A program made the translations under genes and the position numbers. From assembly GCA_019359545.1 (NCBI GenBank), contig JAHHHB010000048.1:1-50028 (forward strand): DNA of 50,028 nt, read 5' to 3'. The notes under the pieces are model-generated. The model made no database searches, was not told the DNA's origin, and saw only the letters and a program-made list of their open reading frames with translations. Positions 1 through 8,805 of the stretch are shown here, piece by piece; within the stretch, counting starts at the first letter, position 1, and each line of letters opens with the position of its first letter. The DNA is from Desmonostoc geniculatum HA4340-LM1. GTDB taxonomy: Bacteria > Cyanobacteriota > Cyanobacteriia > Cyanobacteriales > Nostocaceae.

Positions 1-50
1 GGGTGAGCATCTCTTGCCAAATGTTTCAAGATTTGTAATTCTACATCCAT
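1..50 (-). CDS. Start of a gene cut by the window edge, possibly an IS701-type transposase
   Basis: An ATG at 50-48 on the minus strand opens a frame that runs off the left edge; the first residues read MDVELQILKHLARDAHP. This resembles, from memory, the N-terminus of IS701-family DDE transposases common in Nostocales, but only 16 residues are visible, so the call is weak. The adjoining inverted-repeat element and repeat-rich DNA fit a mobile-element neighbourhood. It could equally be an unrelated small gene. Confidence 0.35.
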   Translation of the reverse strand, partial: MDVELQILKHLARDAH

Positions 51-148
51 TGCCCTACTTACCTTTCAGGGTTTTATTTTTTTATTCTTTTATTCAGAAT
101 ACCCGGAAAGTGACAGAAGAGGGATAGCGTTTCCCAACCTAGTACATC

Positions 149-381
149 TGTAGGGGCACGGCAGTGCCCATTGGTGTCAACTTAAGCTCAAATCCTTGTC
201 CCACATACGCTTTACCCCACCCCCAACCCCTCCCCTTACTAAGGGGAGGGGCGGTTTTGGCTTTAGACAAAACCGGGGTGGGGTGACGCGGTGAGTAACG
301 CTAAGTGAATGAACTCAATATCAAGTCTTGATAAGGGTTTCACGTTAAGTTGACACCTATGGGCAGTGCCGTGCCCCTACA
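149..381. mobile_element. 233-bp MITE-like element with 35-bp terminal inverted repeats
   Basis: The arms 149-183 and 347-381 are reverse complements at 33 of 35 positions, each beginning TGTAGGGGCACGGCA at its outer end. No reading frame lies between them. The interior holds two nested hairpins: CCCCTCCCCTT (227-237) with AAGGGGAGGGG (241-251), and CGGTTTTG (252-259) with CAAAACCG (268-275). I see no clear target-site duplication. The organisation is that of a non-autonomous inverted-repeat element, or two oppositely oriented copies of a dispersed repeat. A diverged copy of the GGGGAGGGG/GGGGTGGGG core sits inside the Uma2 pseudogene near 36847-36907. Confidence 0.6.
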
Positions 382-456
382 CTTGGTGATATAATGTTAT
401 ACTGCATCTGAATGGGAACGGCTATATCATCGCCAGTTTTACGAATATCAAAAAAA

Positions 457-488
457 TAGAGCAGTTGCACTGTAATACAACTGCTCTA
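457..488 (-). terminator. Rho-independent terminator of ndhH
   Basis: TAGAGCAGTTG (457-467) pairs perfectly with CAACTGCTCTA (478-488) around a 10-nt loop. Read on the minus strand, the stem is followed by a T-rich run (TATTTTTTTGA). It begins 25 nt after the ndhH stop codon, the expected place and polarity. Confidence 0.8.
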
Positions 489-512
489 AAAAAGTGCTTG
501 GATAAATACTTT

Positions 513-1697
513 CTACCTATCCACAGAACCCATAATCACGTCAATACTACCGAGAATGACCACGATATCTGCGACTTTCATCCCCCGGAGTAAATGCGGG
601 AGAATTTGGAGGTTGTTGAAGTCAGCAGCGCGAATCTTCCAACGTGCAGGGAAGACGTTATCATCGCCTACGAGATAAATTCCCAGTTCACCTTTACCAC
701 TTTCGACACGGGCGTAGATTTCACCCTTGGGAATTTTGAAGGTGGGGGAAACTTTTTTACCAATGTACTGATAATCAAAAGCATCCCACTCAGATTTTTT
801 ACCTGCGGCTAAGCGCTTAGCTTCGAGATTTTCGTAAGGGCCGCCGGGAAGTCCTTTAATTGCTTGGCGAATAATCTTCACAGATTCGCGCATTTCCCGC
901 ATCCGCACCACGTAACGGGCAAAGCAATCACCGGCAGTTTCCCACTGCACGTCCCAATCGAAGTCATCGTAGCATTCGTAGTGGTCAACTTTCCGCAAAT
1001 CCCATTTCACACCGGATGCGCGTAACATTGGGCCAGAAAGTCCCCAGTTAATTGCTTCTTCACGGGTGATAGTGCCGATACCTTCAACACGTCGCCGGAA
1101 GATGGGGTTATCTGTCACCAAGCGTTCGTATTCATCAATTTTGGGTATTAAGTAATCGCAGAATTCCAGACACTTATCTACCCAACCATAAGGCAAATCA
1201 ACTGCTACACCACCGACGCGGAAGTAATTATTATTCACCATCCGGTAACCTGTGGCGGCTTCCCACAAATCATAAATCATCTCCCGTTCCCGGAATTGGT
1301 AAAAGAAGGGAGTTTGAGCGCCAACGTCAGCGAGGAAGGGGCCAAACCACAGCAAGTGATTAGCGATGCGGTTCAACTCCAGCATGATGACGCGAATGTA
1401 ACTAGCGCGTTTGGGGACAGCTACACCTGCTAATTTTTCTGGGGCGTTGACGGTGACGGCTTCGTTGAACATTCCCGCAGCGTAGTCCCAGCGGCTAACG
1501 TAGGGGACGTACATGACGTTAGTCCGGTTCTCAGCAATTTTTTCCATTCCTCGGTGGAGGTAGCCAATAACTGGTTCACAGTCAACGACATCCTCGCCAT
1601 CCAGAGTCATGATTAGCCGCAGAACCCCGTGCATTGAGGGGTGATGTGGCCCCATATTTAGCACCATCGGTTCAGTGCGGGTTTCTAGTCTGGTCAT
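513..1697 (-). CDS. ndhH: NAD(P)H-quinone oxidoreductase subunit H
   Basis: This is the 49-kDa-type subunit of the NDH-1 complex in thylakoid and plasma membranes. NDH-1 serves respiration, cyclic electron flow around photosystem I and CO2 uptake; subunit H forms the quinone-site side of the hydrophilic arm. The N-terminal motif [16 protein letters not shown], the stretch [15 protein letters not shown], and the C-terminal [18 protein letters not shown] are family signatures. I place the start at ATG 1697 ([11 protein letters not shown]), giving 394 aa, the usual cyanobacterial length. An open extension of 18 codons upstream has no family support. It is transcribed away from rsmH with its own terminator, and no other ndh gene is adjacent, as usual for cyanobacterial ndhH. 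Confidence 0.97.
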   Translation of the reverse strand: MTRLETRTEPMVLNMGPHHPSMHGVLRLIMTLDGEDVVDCEPVIGYLHRGMEKIAENRTNVMYVPYVSRWDYAAGMFNEAVTVNAPEKLAGVAVPKRASYIRVIMLELNRIANHLLWFGPFLADVGAQTPFFYQFREREMIYDLWEAATGYRMVNNNYFRVGGVAVDLPYGWVDKCLEFCDYLIPKIDEYERLVTDNPIFRRRVEGIGTITREEAINWGLSGPMLRASGVKWDLRKVDHYECYDDFDWDVQWETAGDCFARYVVRMREMRESVKIIRQAIKGLPGGPYENLEAKRLAAGKKSEWDAFDYQYIGKKVSPTFKIPKGEIYARVESGKGELGIYLVGDDNVFPARWKIRAADFNNLQILPHLLRGMKVADIVVILGSIDVIMGSVDR

Positions 1698-1991
1698 AGA
1701 TTTAGTGTTCTCCCGTTGTGACAATTTTGAATTGAACCGCCAAGATGCCAACTAGACCCAATTTAATTATGTCTGTCAGGGATTGACGCGGGGATGGGGA
1801 GACGGGGGGACGCGGAGAATGAAAATTTTCCTATGTCCTGACATCATCCCCAACCTGTCAATTTCAATTTGACAGACTGTTAGAGGCAATACATTTAAAA
1901 GTATTGCCCATACAGGGGTATGTTTGAGAGGGGGGGACAGAAGAGGGATTTTACTTGATGTTTAATTTTGTTGCACTTCTTCAACTATTAT
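1698..1991. other. Divergent intergenic region between ndhH and rsmH
   Basis: This gap must hold the promoters of both divergent genes. It contains a G-rich patch (1790-1822), a short inverted repeat AATACATTTAAAAGTATT (1889-1906), and GACAGAAGAGGGAT at 1936-1949, which also occurs at 112-125 beside the possible transposase. I do not see a convincing -35/-10 pair. Confidence 0.5.
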
Positions 1992-2882
1992 ATGGAAGCT
2001 GGATATCAAGGACTTGAGGCGCAGGAATTTTTTCATGTGCCAGTGTTGGGTCAGCAGGTAATTGAAAATCTGGCGGTGCGTCCTGGCGGACATTATTTAG
2101 ATGTCACGGTAGGCGGTGGCGGTCACAGTCGCTTGATTTTAGAAGCCACATCAGATGTGCAATTAACAGCCATTGACCAAGATGAGGATGCTTTAGCTGC
2201 GGCACAGAAGAATTTAGCTGAATTTAGGGATAGCATACAATTTATACAAAGTAATTTTGCTACCTACGAATTTACCCCTAACACTTTCGATGGTATTGTA
2301 GCGGATTTGGGGGTGAGTTCTTACCATTTAGACCAGCCAGAGAGGGGTTTTAGCTTTCGCCATACAGGGAATTTGGATATGCGAATGGATCGCGGGCGAT
2401 CGCTAACTGCTGCTGATGTGATTAATAATTGGGATGAAGCCGAATTAGCAAACATTTTCTTTCAGTACGGCGAAGAGAGATTATCCCGGCGCATTGCTAG
2501 ACGCATCATCGAACGGCGTCCGTTTCACACGACTACAGAATTGGCTGAGGCGATCGCTGGTTGTGTTCCTCCGAAATACCGTTATGGTAGAATTCATCCC
2601 GCTACCCGTGTTTTTCAAGCTCTGCGAATTGTCGTCAACGATGAGCTAAAGTCCTTAGAAACTTTTTTGGATAAGGCACCAAACGCCCTTGTCCCTGGTG
2701 GCAGAATTGCGATTATCAGTTTTCACAGCCTGGAAGACCGTTTGGCGAAACATGGTTTGAGAAATTCACCTTTATTAAAGGTATTGACAAAAAAGCCAAT
2801 TATTGCTATTGAAGAGGAAATTGCTAAGAATCCGCGATCGCGTTCTGCGAAGTTGAGGATAGCCGAGAGGAAAGAGGAGTAG
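1992..2882 (+). CDS. rsmH: 16S rRNA (cytosine(1402)-N(4))-methyltransferase
   Basis: RsmH (MraW) uses S-adenosylmethionine to methylate N4 of C1402 in the decoding centre of 16S rRNA. Visible signatures are [15 protein letters not shown] near the N-terminus, the SAM-binding [10 protein letters not shown], the acidic [26 protein letters not shown], and near the end [14 protein letters not shown] and [17 protein letters not shown] chose ATG 1992 ([13 protein letters not shown], 296 aa). An in-frame TTG at 1968 adds eight residues (LHFFNYY), and neither start has an obvious ribosome-binding site. The gene stands alone, not in an mra/mur/fts cluster as in many bacteria. Confidence 0.95.
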   Translation: MEAGYQGLEAQEFFHVPVLGQQVIENLAVRPGGHYLDVTVGGGGHSRLILEATSDVQLTAIDQDEDALAAAQKNLAEFRDSIQFIQSNFATYEFTPNTFDGIVADLGVSSYHLDQPERGFSFRHTGNLDMRMDRGRSLTAADVINNWDEAELANIFFQYGEERLSRRIARRIIERRPFHTTTELAEAIAGCVPPKYRYGRIHPATRVFQALRIVVNDELKSLETFLDKAPNALVPGGRIAIISFHSLEDRLAKHGLRNSPLLKVLTKKPIIAIEEEIAKNPRSRSAKLRIAERKEE

Positions 2883-3028
2883 TGTTATGGAAACTACGGC
2901 TAAGCACATACTAAACCGTATACTTTAGAAAAGTTAGAGTACTAGGACTAGCCCTTTCAAGGTGACTTGAAAAATCTCTTTTTTTTCTCTGTGCTTTCTG
3001 TGCCTCTGCGGTTTAAAAGTAATTTATC

Positions 3029-3163
3029 GGCGTTGCTGAATTTGATCATGAATTATGTTTGTATACATTTTGTCGTTTAATGCCAAATCCTTGTAGAGAC
3101 GTAGCATTGCTACGTCTCTACATACCCGTAAATTGTAAATTCATATCTTGATTCAGCAACGCC
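3029..3163. mobile_element. 135-bp MITE with 25-bp inverted repeats and a 6-bp target duplication
   Basis: The ends 3029-3053 and 3139-3163 are inverted copies beginning GGCGTTGCTGAAT, matching at about 20 of 25 positions. The element is flanked directly by TTTATC on both sides (3023-3028 and 3164-3169), as expected for a target-site duplication. The core is a near-perfect hairpin: TGTAGAGACGTAGCA (3092-3106) and its complement (3108-3122), one base between them. There is no coding capacity. Size and layout resemble the Nezha MITE described in Anabaena/Nostoc, but I cannot check identity. Just upstream (about 2975-3015) lies the dispersed motif CTGTGCCTCTGCGGTTT, also seen near 25684. Confidence 0.75.
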
Positions 3164-3216
3164 TTTATCTAACCACTCCAGACGCAGAGAACTAAGAACA
3201 TCAATCAAGATGCCAA

Positions 3217-6200
3217 TTAAATTGACAAACTCAACTGCGAACCTTGCTGAGTTTTATTTACCTCAATCCTAGCTTGGAAAGCTTCTTTGAGGTGAGGCAT
3301 GTGGGTGACAGTGAGAATGCAAGCGAAATCAGAAGCGATCGCATTAATCGCTGCAACTAAGCGATCGCATCCTTCAGCATCCTGTGTCCCAAAACCCTCA
3401 TCCACAATCAACAATTGCAACGCCGCCCCCGCCCGTTGTGCTAATAATTTCGCCAAAGCCAAACGGATGGCAAAGTTAATTCTAAAAGCTTCTCCACCAG
3501 AATAAGTTTCATAAGCCCGCGTTCCTTTGGAATCGGCAATTAAAATATCCAGAGTGTCTATTAACTTGGCATTTTTCTTAGTTGATTTTCCATGACGCCC
3601 AGCTTTTTGAGTAATAAATTGTACATGAAATTGATTAGCACTCAACCGCGAAAGTAATTGATTTGTCTCAGCTTCCAGTTGCGGCAGGACATTTTCAATC
3701 ATCAATGCTTGGATACCATTTTTACCAAAAGCTTGCGCTAATTCCTGATAAACACGCTGTTCCTGCTTGCAAGATTGTAGTTGTTTGTATTGTTGTTCAT
3801 ACTGAATTTGCAGCGTTTGGAGTTGATGCGCCAACTGTTCTAAACGTCCCAACTTGGCAATTTGCTCATCGAGTTGGCGTCTGCGTATTGCTAGCTGCTG
3901 CTCTAGGGCTTGAATTTGGGCAGATGGGTTGGCTGTTGCTTGGAGTTGCTCAATTATACTTTCGATTATGCTTTCGAGTTTTTGCCGCTCTGTTATTCTG
4001 GCGCCTCTGGAATCCTCTAATTCTTGTAATCTCGTCTGGAGTTGCGGATATTGCTGCTGGGCTGCTAAAAGTTGCTGATATCGCAAATGCCAAGATTGAG
4101 CTTTCTTAACAGCCATACGGAGGTTGTTGTGCAGCTCCAAACTGTAGCCAATTTCAAGAATGTGACGTTCCAGAGCCGCAATTTGCTTGGCACATTCAGA
4201 ATTAGTTTGTTCTTGGTGGATTCTGGCTTGTAATTCGGCAATAGTAGCTAGCAGTTCTGGTTTTCGGGCTGCTAGTTGCGCTTGTCGCTTAGTAGCGTCT
4301 TTAATCTGGCTTTGTTTAATTTCTGCCCAGCGCCACCGCTCAACTTCGCTGCGAGCTAGGGCGTGGTCTTGTTCATTGTAATTAACGTGTTGTAGATATT
4401 GGTCTAACTTTCGGAGTTCGGCTTGTTGATTGGGAGCGTAATCACCAGCTTGTAGCGATCGCTCTAAATGTTGTTTTTCAGCGGCAATGTGTTCTAATTG
4501 ATGTTGGACATCAGTTGTCGCTTCTAACTGTGCTGCCAATTGTCCCCGCTGTTCGCGTAAGCCATCATAAATCGCCAATTGTTGCGATATTTCTCGATAT
4601 TCCTGCCTCAATACTTGAATTTCTCTATCTGAAACAGCCATTTGTTCCCGCACTACCCAAAACTGTCCTTGAGTATCATCCAACTCAGTTTGGGTTTTTT
4701 CCACCACACGGCTCCAATGATGTTCGTCTAAAGGACGTTCGCACAACGGACAAAGAGCATTGGGATTTTGGAGCATTTGCAGTTTTTGCTCTAATTCTCC
4801 CAGCAGTTTTTCATAATCCCGTTGGTGAGCTTGTAGACGTTCAATAAAGTGACGCCTTTCTTGCCCTTTTTCCTGGACTCGCTGCAAATAAACCCGCTTT
4901 TTCTCCAATTCCTCAATTTGGATTGCTACATCCATCACCGCTTGTTGCAATTGCGGTTGGCGTCGGTGCTGGCGTTGCAATTGGTTTTCTGTATTTTGCA
5001 GTTGTTCGAGGCGGGCTACTAAACCAGCATGAGTCCGATCTAATTGGCTTTGTAAAGTTGCTCGTTGTTGCAACAAAGGAGTCACCTGCATTTGCAACTG
5101 ATCTAAATGAGCAAGATGGTGACGTGCTGCGCCCAGTTGTGACAAAGCAGCTTCAACTTCACCGGATTTGGTGAGAGTTTGCTGAATTTCTCGCTCTTGT
5201 TGCTGCAAAGCTTCGATTTGGGCTTGGGCTTGTTGCAGTTGTCGTTCGATTTCCTGAATTTGTTTGGTAAGCTGTTGTTGTTTTTGTTGGCGAGTTTGTC
5301 CGGCGCGGCTATATTCTTCAAATTTGGCAGCAAAAGCTTCTTCTTGAGATTGCAGACTTTGATATTGAGCGTATCCAGCTTTAATCTCAGCTTCTTGATG
5401 TAAGATTTTTTCTAAATCTGATAGCTGACTCCCAACCGCTAACTGCTCTTGTTGTAGGCGATCGCAGTCTTGGTTAAGATTTTGATATTGCTGCTTGACA
5501 AAGCTCAGTTGTTGTTCCCAATTTGTGCGCTGGTGCTGGACAACTTGCAAACTTTGTAATTGAATATTGTCAAAAGCTTGTACCTGTTGTAATTGATTGA
5601 GTTCAGCTTCTAGCTGTTCTCTTTGCGCTTCAGTTGTCTTTTGTTGTTGCAGCTGAACTTTAATCGAATCCAAAGAACGCTCTAGTTCCTCCCCTCGTGC
5701 TTTAAACTGACGAGAAGATTCCTTTGCCCGTTCTTCCAAATCATCATATTGATTGAGTTTCAACAACTGGGCTAAAATTTCTTTGCGTTCCGTAGGTCGT
5801 TTGAGCATGAATTCATCTGCACGACCTTGACGTAAGTAAGCAGAATTAATAAAAGTATCGTAATCGAGCTTAATGTGTTCTAAAATCGAATCTTGGGTTG
5901 CTCTTACCCCTTTGCCCGTGAGTGGACGAAACCCAGAGGGTGTTTCTATTTGAAATTCCAGGACGCTAGTAGCTCCCCGAATTCGAGTGCGAATCACCCG
6001 ATATGTTTGCTGGTTACTTTGGAAAACAAAATCAACCCGAACTTCTTTTGCACCAGAATAAATAACATCGTCTTCAGTACTGGCGCGGCTTTCACCCCAA
6101 ATTGCCCAAGTGATTGCTTCTAAAAGAGAAGATTTACCCGCACCATTGGAACCAGAAATACAAGCCGTATGCAAACCGCGAAAATCTAAAGTTGCATCAC

Positions 6201-6243
6201 GGTAACTGAGAAAGTTTTTGAGGATAAGTTGTACTGGGATCAT
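3217..6243 (-). CDS. sbcC: SMC-like ATPase subunit of the SbcCD nuclease (Rad50 family)
   Basis: SbcC works with the SbcD nuclease to open hairpins and process protein-blocked DNA ends. The 1008-aa protein starts with MIPVQLILKNFLSYRDA and the Walker A region SGSNGAGKSSLLEA. Two long glutamine- and leucine-rich coiled-coil arms meet at a zinc hook CPLC at about residues 494-498, almost exactly central, as expected for a folded-back Rad50 arm. The C-terminal lobe carries the ABC signature YSGGEAFRINFA and Walker B LLIVDEGFG. No sbcD is adjacent; cyanobacterial sbcD is often elsewhere, so this is not in itself a defect. Repeats rich in hairpins lie close by, and such palindromes are the known substrate of this complex. 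Confidence 0.93.
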   Translation of the reverse strand: MIPVQLILKNFLSYRDATLDFRGLHTACISGSNGAGKSSLLEAITWAIWGESRASTEDDVIYSGAKEVRVDFVFQSNQQTYRVIRTRIRGATSVLEFQIETPSGFRPLTGKGVRATQDSILEHIKLDYDTFINSAYLRQGRADEFMLKRPTERKEILAQLLKLNQYDDLEERAKESSRQFKARGEELERSLDSIKVQLQQQKTTEAQREQLEAELNQLQQVQAFDNIQLQSLQVVQHQRTNWEQQLSFVKQQYQNLNQDCDRLQQEQLAVGSQLSDLEKILHQEAEIKAGYAQYQSLQSQEEAFAAKFEEYSRAGQTRQQKQQQLTKQIQEIERQLQQAQAQIEALQQQEREIQQTLTKSGEVEAALSQLGAARHHLAHLDQLQMQVTPLLQQRATLQSQLDRTHAGLVARLEQLQNTENQLQRQHRRQPQLQQAVMDVAIQIEELEKKRVYLQRVQEKGQERRHFIERLQAHQRDYEKLLGELEQKLQMLQNPNALCPLCERPLDEHHWSRVVEKTQTELDDTQGQFWVVREQMAVSDREIQVLRQEYREISQQLAIYDGLREQRGQLAAQLEATTDVQHQLEHIAAEKQHLERSLQAGDYAPNQQAELRKLDQYLQHVNYNEQDHALARSEVERWRWAEIKQSQIKDATKRQAQLAARKPELLATIAELQARIHQEQTNSECAKQIAALERHILEIGYSLELHNNLRMAVKKAQSWHLRYQQLLAAQQQYPQLQTRLQELEDSRGARITERQKLESIIESIIEQLQATANPSAQIQALEQQLAIRRRQLDEQIAKLGRLEQLAHQLQTLQIQYEQQYKQLQSCKQEQRVYQELAQAFGKNGIQALMIENVLPQLEAETNQLLSRLSANQFHVQFITQKAGRHGKSTKKNAKLIDTLDILIADSKGTRAYETYSGGEAFRINFAIRLALAKLLAQRAGAALQLLIVDEGFGTQDAEGCDRLVAAINAIASDFACILTVTHMPHLKEAFQARIEVNKTQQGSQLSLSI

Positions 6244-6475
6244 TCACGCTATGGCGCCACATCTACTTTTAATAATTAAGAGTACAGATGCACTGTTTGT
6301 TAGTTTAGCTATCTAGATATCAGGTTTCTAGTCTTGAAGACATGAAATTTACAAAAATTTACAATTTGATGAGTGAATTTTTTCTTGTTGCATGAATAAT
6401 TTTTGCTCTATGCAGAAAAAATTAAACAGTCTTGGAGACTTGTCTTTATTTCCTTGTATTGACGGAGAATAAAAA

Positions 6476-6836
6476 ATGAAAAGAGATGAGCGAGATATTA
6501 GTTGGCCATATTCTTTCTTTATGATTCACGACAGACGAGCGATCGCACTCGATGTGTATGAAGATGGAAAAGCGATGTCTACGACGGGCTACGCCTACGC
6601 ACTGTGGGTAGTCACAAAGGCTTACGCAGTTGATCGTTGTTTATCATTATCCGAGTATTACTTTAGCTGATGTCTATGCTGCTCTAGCTTATTACCACGA
6701 TCGCCCAGAAGAGATTAGGCAAGAAATTGCAGAAGCAGAAGCTTTTGTTAAAGAAGTACAGGCTCAAACTCCTTCAATTCTGCAACAGAAACTAAAGAAT
6801 CGAAATGACACAAAAAATTCGATTCCACCTCGATGA
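6476..6836 (+). pseudogene. Broken DUF433-type antitoxin gene
   Basis: The 3' part, in the frame ending at 6836, reads HYPSITLADVYAALAYYHD and continues as the helical tail of DUF433 proteins, the usual antitoxin of DUF5615 toxins. A first part beginning MKRDERDISWPYSFF lies in another frame, and the GTRIPV-type core expected between them is missing. At the break sits the dispersed repeat 6572-6602. I read this as an antitoxin gene that lost its middle to a repeat insertion and frameshift. The tail could be translated from TTG 6630 (68 aa), but without the N-terminal domain it is unlikely to bind DNA. Confidence 0.7.
6572..6602 (+). repeat. Small dispersed repeat, GCGATGTCTACGACGGGCTA type
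   Basis: The segment reads GCGATGTCTACGACGGGCTA followed by CGCCTACGCACT. Related GC-rich pieces sharing the GGGCTACGCC or GGCGCTGCGCCTA cores occur at 10663-10690 and 42182-42213. These look like members of the small dispersed repeats of Nostocales. This copy lies at the break in the DUF433 gene. Confidence 0.6.
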
Positions 6837-7110
6837 AAATGTCAGTAATGCTATAGCAGAAGGCTTACGTCGCCGTGGTATTGATGTTACGACTACACTA
6901 GAAGCAGGACTGATAGGTGCATCAGATAGAGAACAGCTTCATTTTGCACTGTCTCAAAATCGGGTAATTTTCACCCATGATTCAGAACAAGAAAGTCAAC
7001 TTAACGCGAAATCGGCGGTTAGAAACCGCGTCTGCACTAAACTTTACCCACCGACCTGGGTTAAAATCTTACAGCGTTTTTCATCCTATCTGAACCACAA
7101 TCCTCGTTAG
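6805..7110 (+). pseudogene. DUF5615 (PIN-like) toxin with a replaced C-terminus
   Basis: The first about 60 residues match DUF5615 proteins: MTQKIRFHLDENVSNAI, GLRRRGIDVTT, ASDREQLHFAL and VIFTHDSE, with the acidic residues of the PIN-like fold (DEN and THD). After THDSE the family pattern stops. The remaining 40 residues come from repeat DNA (hairpin GCGGTTAGAAACCGC at 7015-7029) and the palindrome at 7108. The gene overlaps the end of the DUF433 remnant (6805 versus 6836), as in intact pairs. Both partners are therefore damaged, and activity is unlikely. Confidence 0.7.
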
Positions 7111-7133
7111 GGTAGCACAGCTGTGCTACCCTA
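7108..7133. repeat. 26-bp perfect palindrome, copy 1
   Basis: TAGGGTAGCACAG is followed directly by its reverse complement. The same palindrome, two bases longer, occurs at 46997-47024 downstream of the RND pump. Here it provides the stop codon of the broken DUF5615 gene. Confidence 0.85.
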
Positions 7134-7237
7134 CAACGTGGTCTATTTACCTGAAAATTGCTGTAATTTGACCTTAGACACGTATGCATCTTGGACGGGC
7201 GAGACGCCCATCCTACAAGAAATATTGGGATATTTTA

Positions 7238-7356
7238 CGCCTCATGTGAGTTGAAGGCTGAAACAACGCAGCCTTGTTCATAAGGCCAGAGTTTATGATT
7301 CAAGCTGAGGCTGGAACCTTTAATACTGCTGGAGAATTTTTCACTCACATAAGGCG
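7238..7356. mobile_element. 119-bp MITE-like element with 14-bp inverted repeats
   Basis: CGCCTCATGTGAGT (7238-7251) and ACTCACATAAGGCG (7343-7356) are inverted copies with one mismatch. The 7-mer TATTTTA flanks the element on both sides (7231-7237 and 7357-7363), which could be a target-site duplication. There is no coding capacity. Confidence 0.55.
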
Positions 7357-7389
7357 TATTTTATTATTTGGAAGTCTCTTACTTGACTC

Positions 7390-7415
7390 GGTATCGACAG
7401 TCCAATATATTTACC
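7390..7415 (+). repeat. Left 26-bp direct repeat flanking the methyltransferase gene
   Basis: GGTATCGACAGTCCAATATA plus TTTACC. The copy at 8709-8734 matches at 24 of 26 positions in the same orientation. Together they bracket the methyltransferase gene. Confidence 0.75.
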
Positions 7416-7668
7416 TAGAGCAATGAAAAAGTTCTGTATGCGATGGGGATAAATTGCCAAATTGGTAGTTAAAATCAGCACAATTGTAGTGCTGAGATGA
7501 TATCCTGGCGATCGCCTCACTGTTCTTTAACTTGCTAAACCAGCCACATCATCAGCACCGCTTTGGATAATTAGTAATTCCCACACCGCAAGCGTTTGCT
7601 TTTGAAGAAGCTGGTGAAGTTGTATTGCGTAAAAATCCAAAAATTTCAAATACTCAGGCAGTAACCCG

Positions 7669-8631
7669 ATGATTGAAAAAACAGTAAAAGTAATAAAAGG
7701 CGAATTATTGCCGGAGGGAGATTATGTTTCACCAGGATTTTCCACAATTGAGCCAGATTCATGTTTTCCGAATATGATTTTGGGAAATACATATAATAGT
7801 TTTTGGTATTATCTGCGGCGGGATATTGCTCATAACTGGTACGTGGATAGACGACAGCAGGATACAGGATTTGTCAGCAGAGATGAAGCTCATATTCTTT
7901 ACAATACAGCCTTAAAATTTCAGGGAAAAAAAGCTTTAGAAATAGGCTGTTGGATGGGTTGGTCAGCTTGTCATTTAGCTTTAGGAGGGGTGGAGTTAGA
8001 TGTTATCGATCCGATGCTATCCACAAAATTATTTTCTGAAAGCGTCACAGATTCACTCAAGTCAGCCGGCGTCAAGGAATCTGTAAATCTCATACCAGGA
8101 TATAGCCCTCAAGCAGTAGAAGAGTTAGCAAATAAATTTCAACGGAAATGGTCATTGATATTTATAGATGGTCATCACGAAACGCCAGCGCCACTGAATG
8201 ACACAATGATTTGCGAACAATTTGCAGAACCAGATGCTTTAATTTTATTTCATGATTTGGCTTCTCCCGATGTTGGTGAAGGGTTAGACTACTTGAAAAA
8301 CAAAGGGTGGAACACAATGGTATATCAAACTATGCAAATCATGGGAGTTGCATGGCGGGGAAATGTTGAGCCGGTAATACATCAGCCAGATCCTGAAATT
8401 AACTGGCGTTTACCTCCACATTTACAACATTATTCTGTTAGCGGTTCAATCCCAAATGTGGCGGCAGATAAATCTGGAAAAATGCTCAAATCAGTCCGAC
8501 CATATACTTTATTCAATCAACCAAAGTTATTGTCGCTGTATAGTCACGTTGACCAATTATATTATTATATTTCTTGGCTGCCACGAATGTTAAAACAGGC
8601 GATCGCCAGAAACAAACCTCAGAAAAGCTGA
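7669..8631 (+). CDS. Class I SAM-dependent methyltransferase
   Basis: A Rossmann-type methyltransferase core lies in the middle of a 320-aa protein. Motif I is KKALEIGCWMGWSACHLAL (about residues 87-105), followed by LDVIDPM (motif II), and WSLIFIDGHHE in place of motif IV, with LILFHDLASPD after it. The GxxxGxSA loop and the IDGHH motif resemble Methyltransf_24 or rhamnosyl O-methyltransferase-like enzymes that act on sugars or small molecules. The first about 85 and last about 100 residues are not recognised. The gene stands alone between two 26-bp direct repeats, in AT-rich repeat DNA, which suggests an acquired or duplicated segment. The substrate cannot be inferred. Confidence 0.75.
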   Translation: MIEKTVKVIKGELLPEGDYVSPGFSTIEPDSCFPNMILGNTYNSFWYYLRRDIAHNWYVDRRQQDTGFVSRDEAHILYNTALKFQGKKALEIGCWMGWSACHLALGGVELDVIDPMLSTKLFSESVTDSLKSAGVKESVNLIPGYSPQAVEELANKFQRKWSLIFIDGHHETPAPLNDTMICEQFAEPDALILFHDLASPDVGEGLDYLKNKGWNTMVYQTMQIMGVAWRGNVEPVIHQPDPEINWRLPPHLQHYSVSGSIPNVAADKSGKMLKSVRPYTLFNQPKLLSLYSHVDQLYYYISWLPRMLKQAIARNKPQKS

Positions 8632-8708
8632 ACATCTTGATGGGATGGGCACAATCGCCCATTCTAGTATTGTGAAATGGCTAATTGCGATCGTTTGACC
8701 TAGACCGA

Positions 8709-8734
8709 GGTATCAACAGTCCAATATATGTACC
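8709..8734 (+). repeat. Right 26-bp direct repeat flanking the methyltransferase gene
   Basis: GGTATCAACAGTCCAATATA plus TGTACC. It differs from the copy at 7390-7415 only at repeat positions 7 and 22. Confidence 0.75.
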
Positions 8735-8805
8735 GACTAGCAGATAGTTGATTTTTATGTTCCACAGATAATTCAACCGTTACATGAGTTGCTAAAACTG
8801 CGAAT

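Larger units (their letters stand above)
7134..7668. other. Gene-free repeat region before the methyltransferase
   Basis: It holds a GGACGGGCGAGACGCCCATCC hairpin-type dispersed repeat near 7192-7212 (described here in part: GGGCG and CGCCC pair), the 119-bp element at 7238-7356, and the first direct repeat at 7390-7415. From 7416 to 7668 I see no gene and no clear promoter. Confidence 0.5.

Noticed and set aside
3663..4109. 148-residue plus-strand frame inside sbcC
   Set aside because: It mirrors the glutamine-rich coiled coil of SbcC on the other strand and has no ribosome-binding site.
3217..6243. Defence-system ATPase instead of SbcC
   Set aside because: The central CPLC zinc hook, the FLSYRDA start and the SGGE signature match SbcC/Rad50 closely, and no defence partner genes are adjacent.
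6476..6670. Independent 64-aa gene MKRDERDISW
   Set aside because: Its second half comes from a dispersed repeat and a shifted frame of the DUF433 gene; it is better read as part of that pseudogene.
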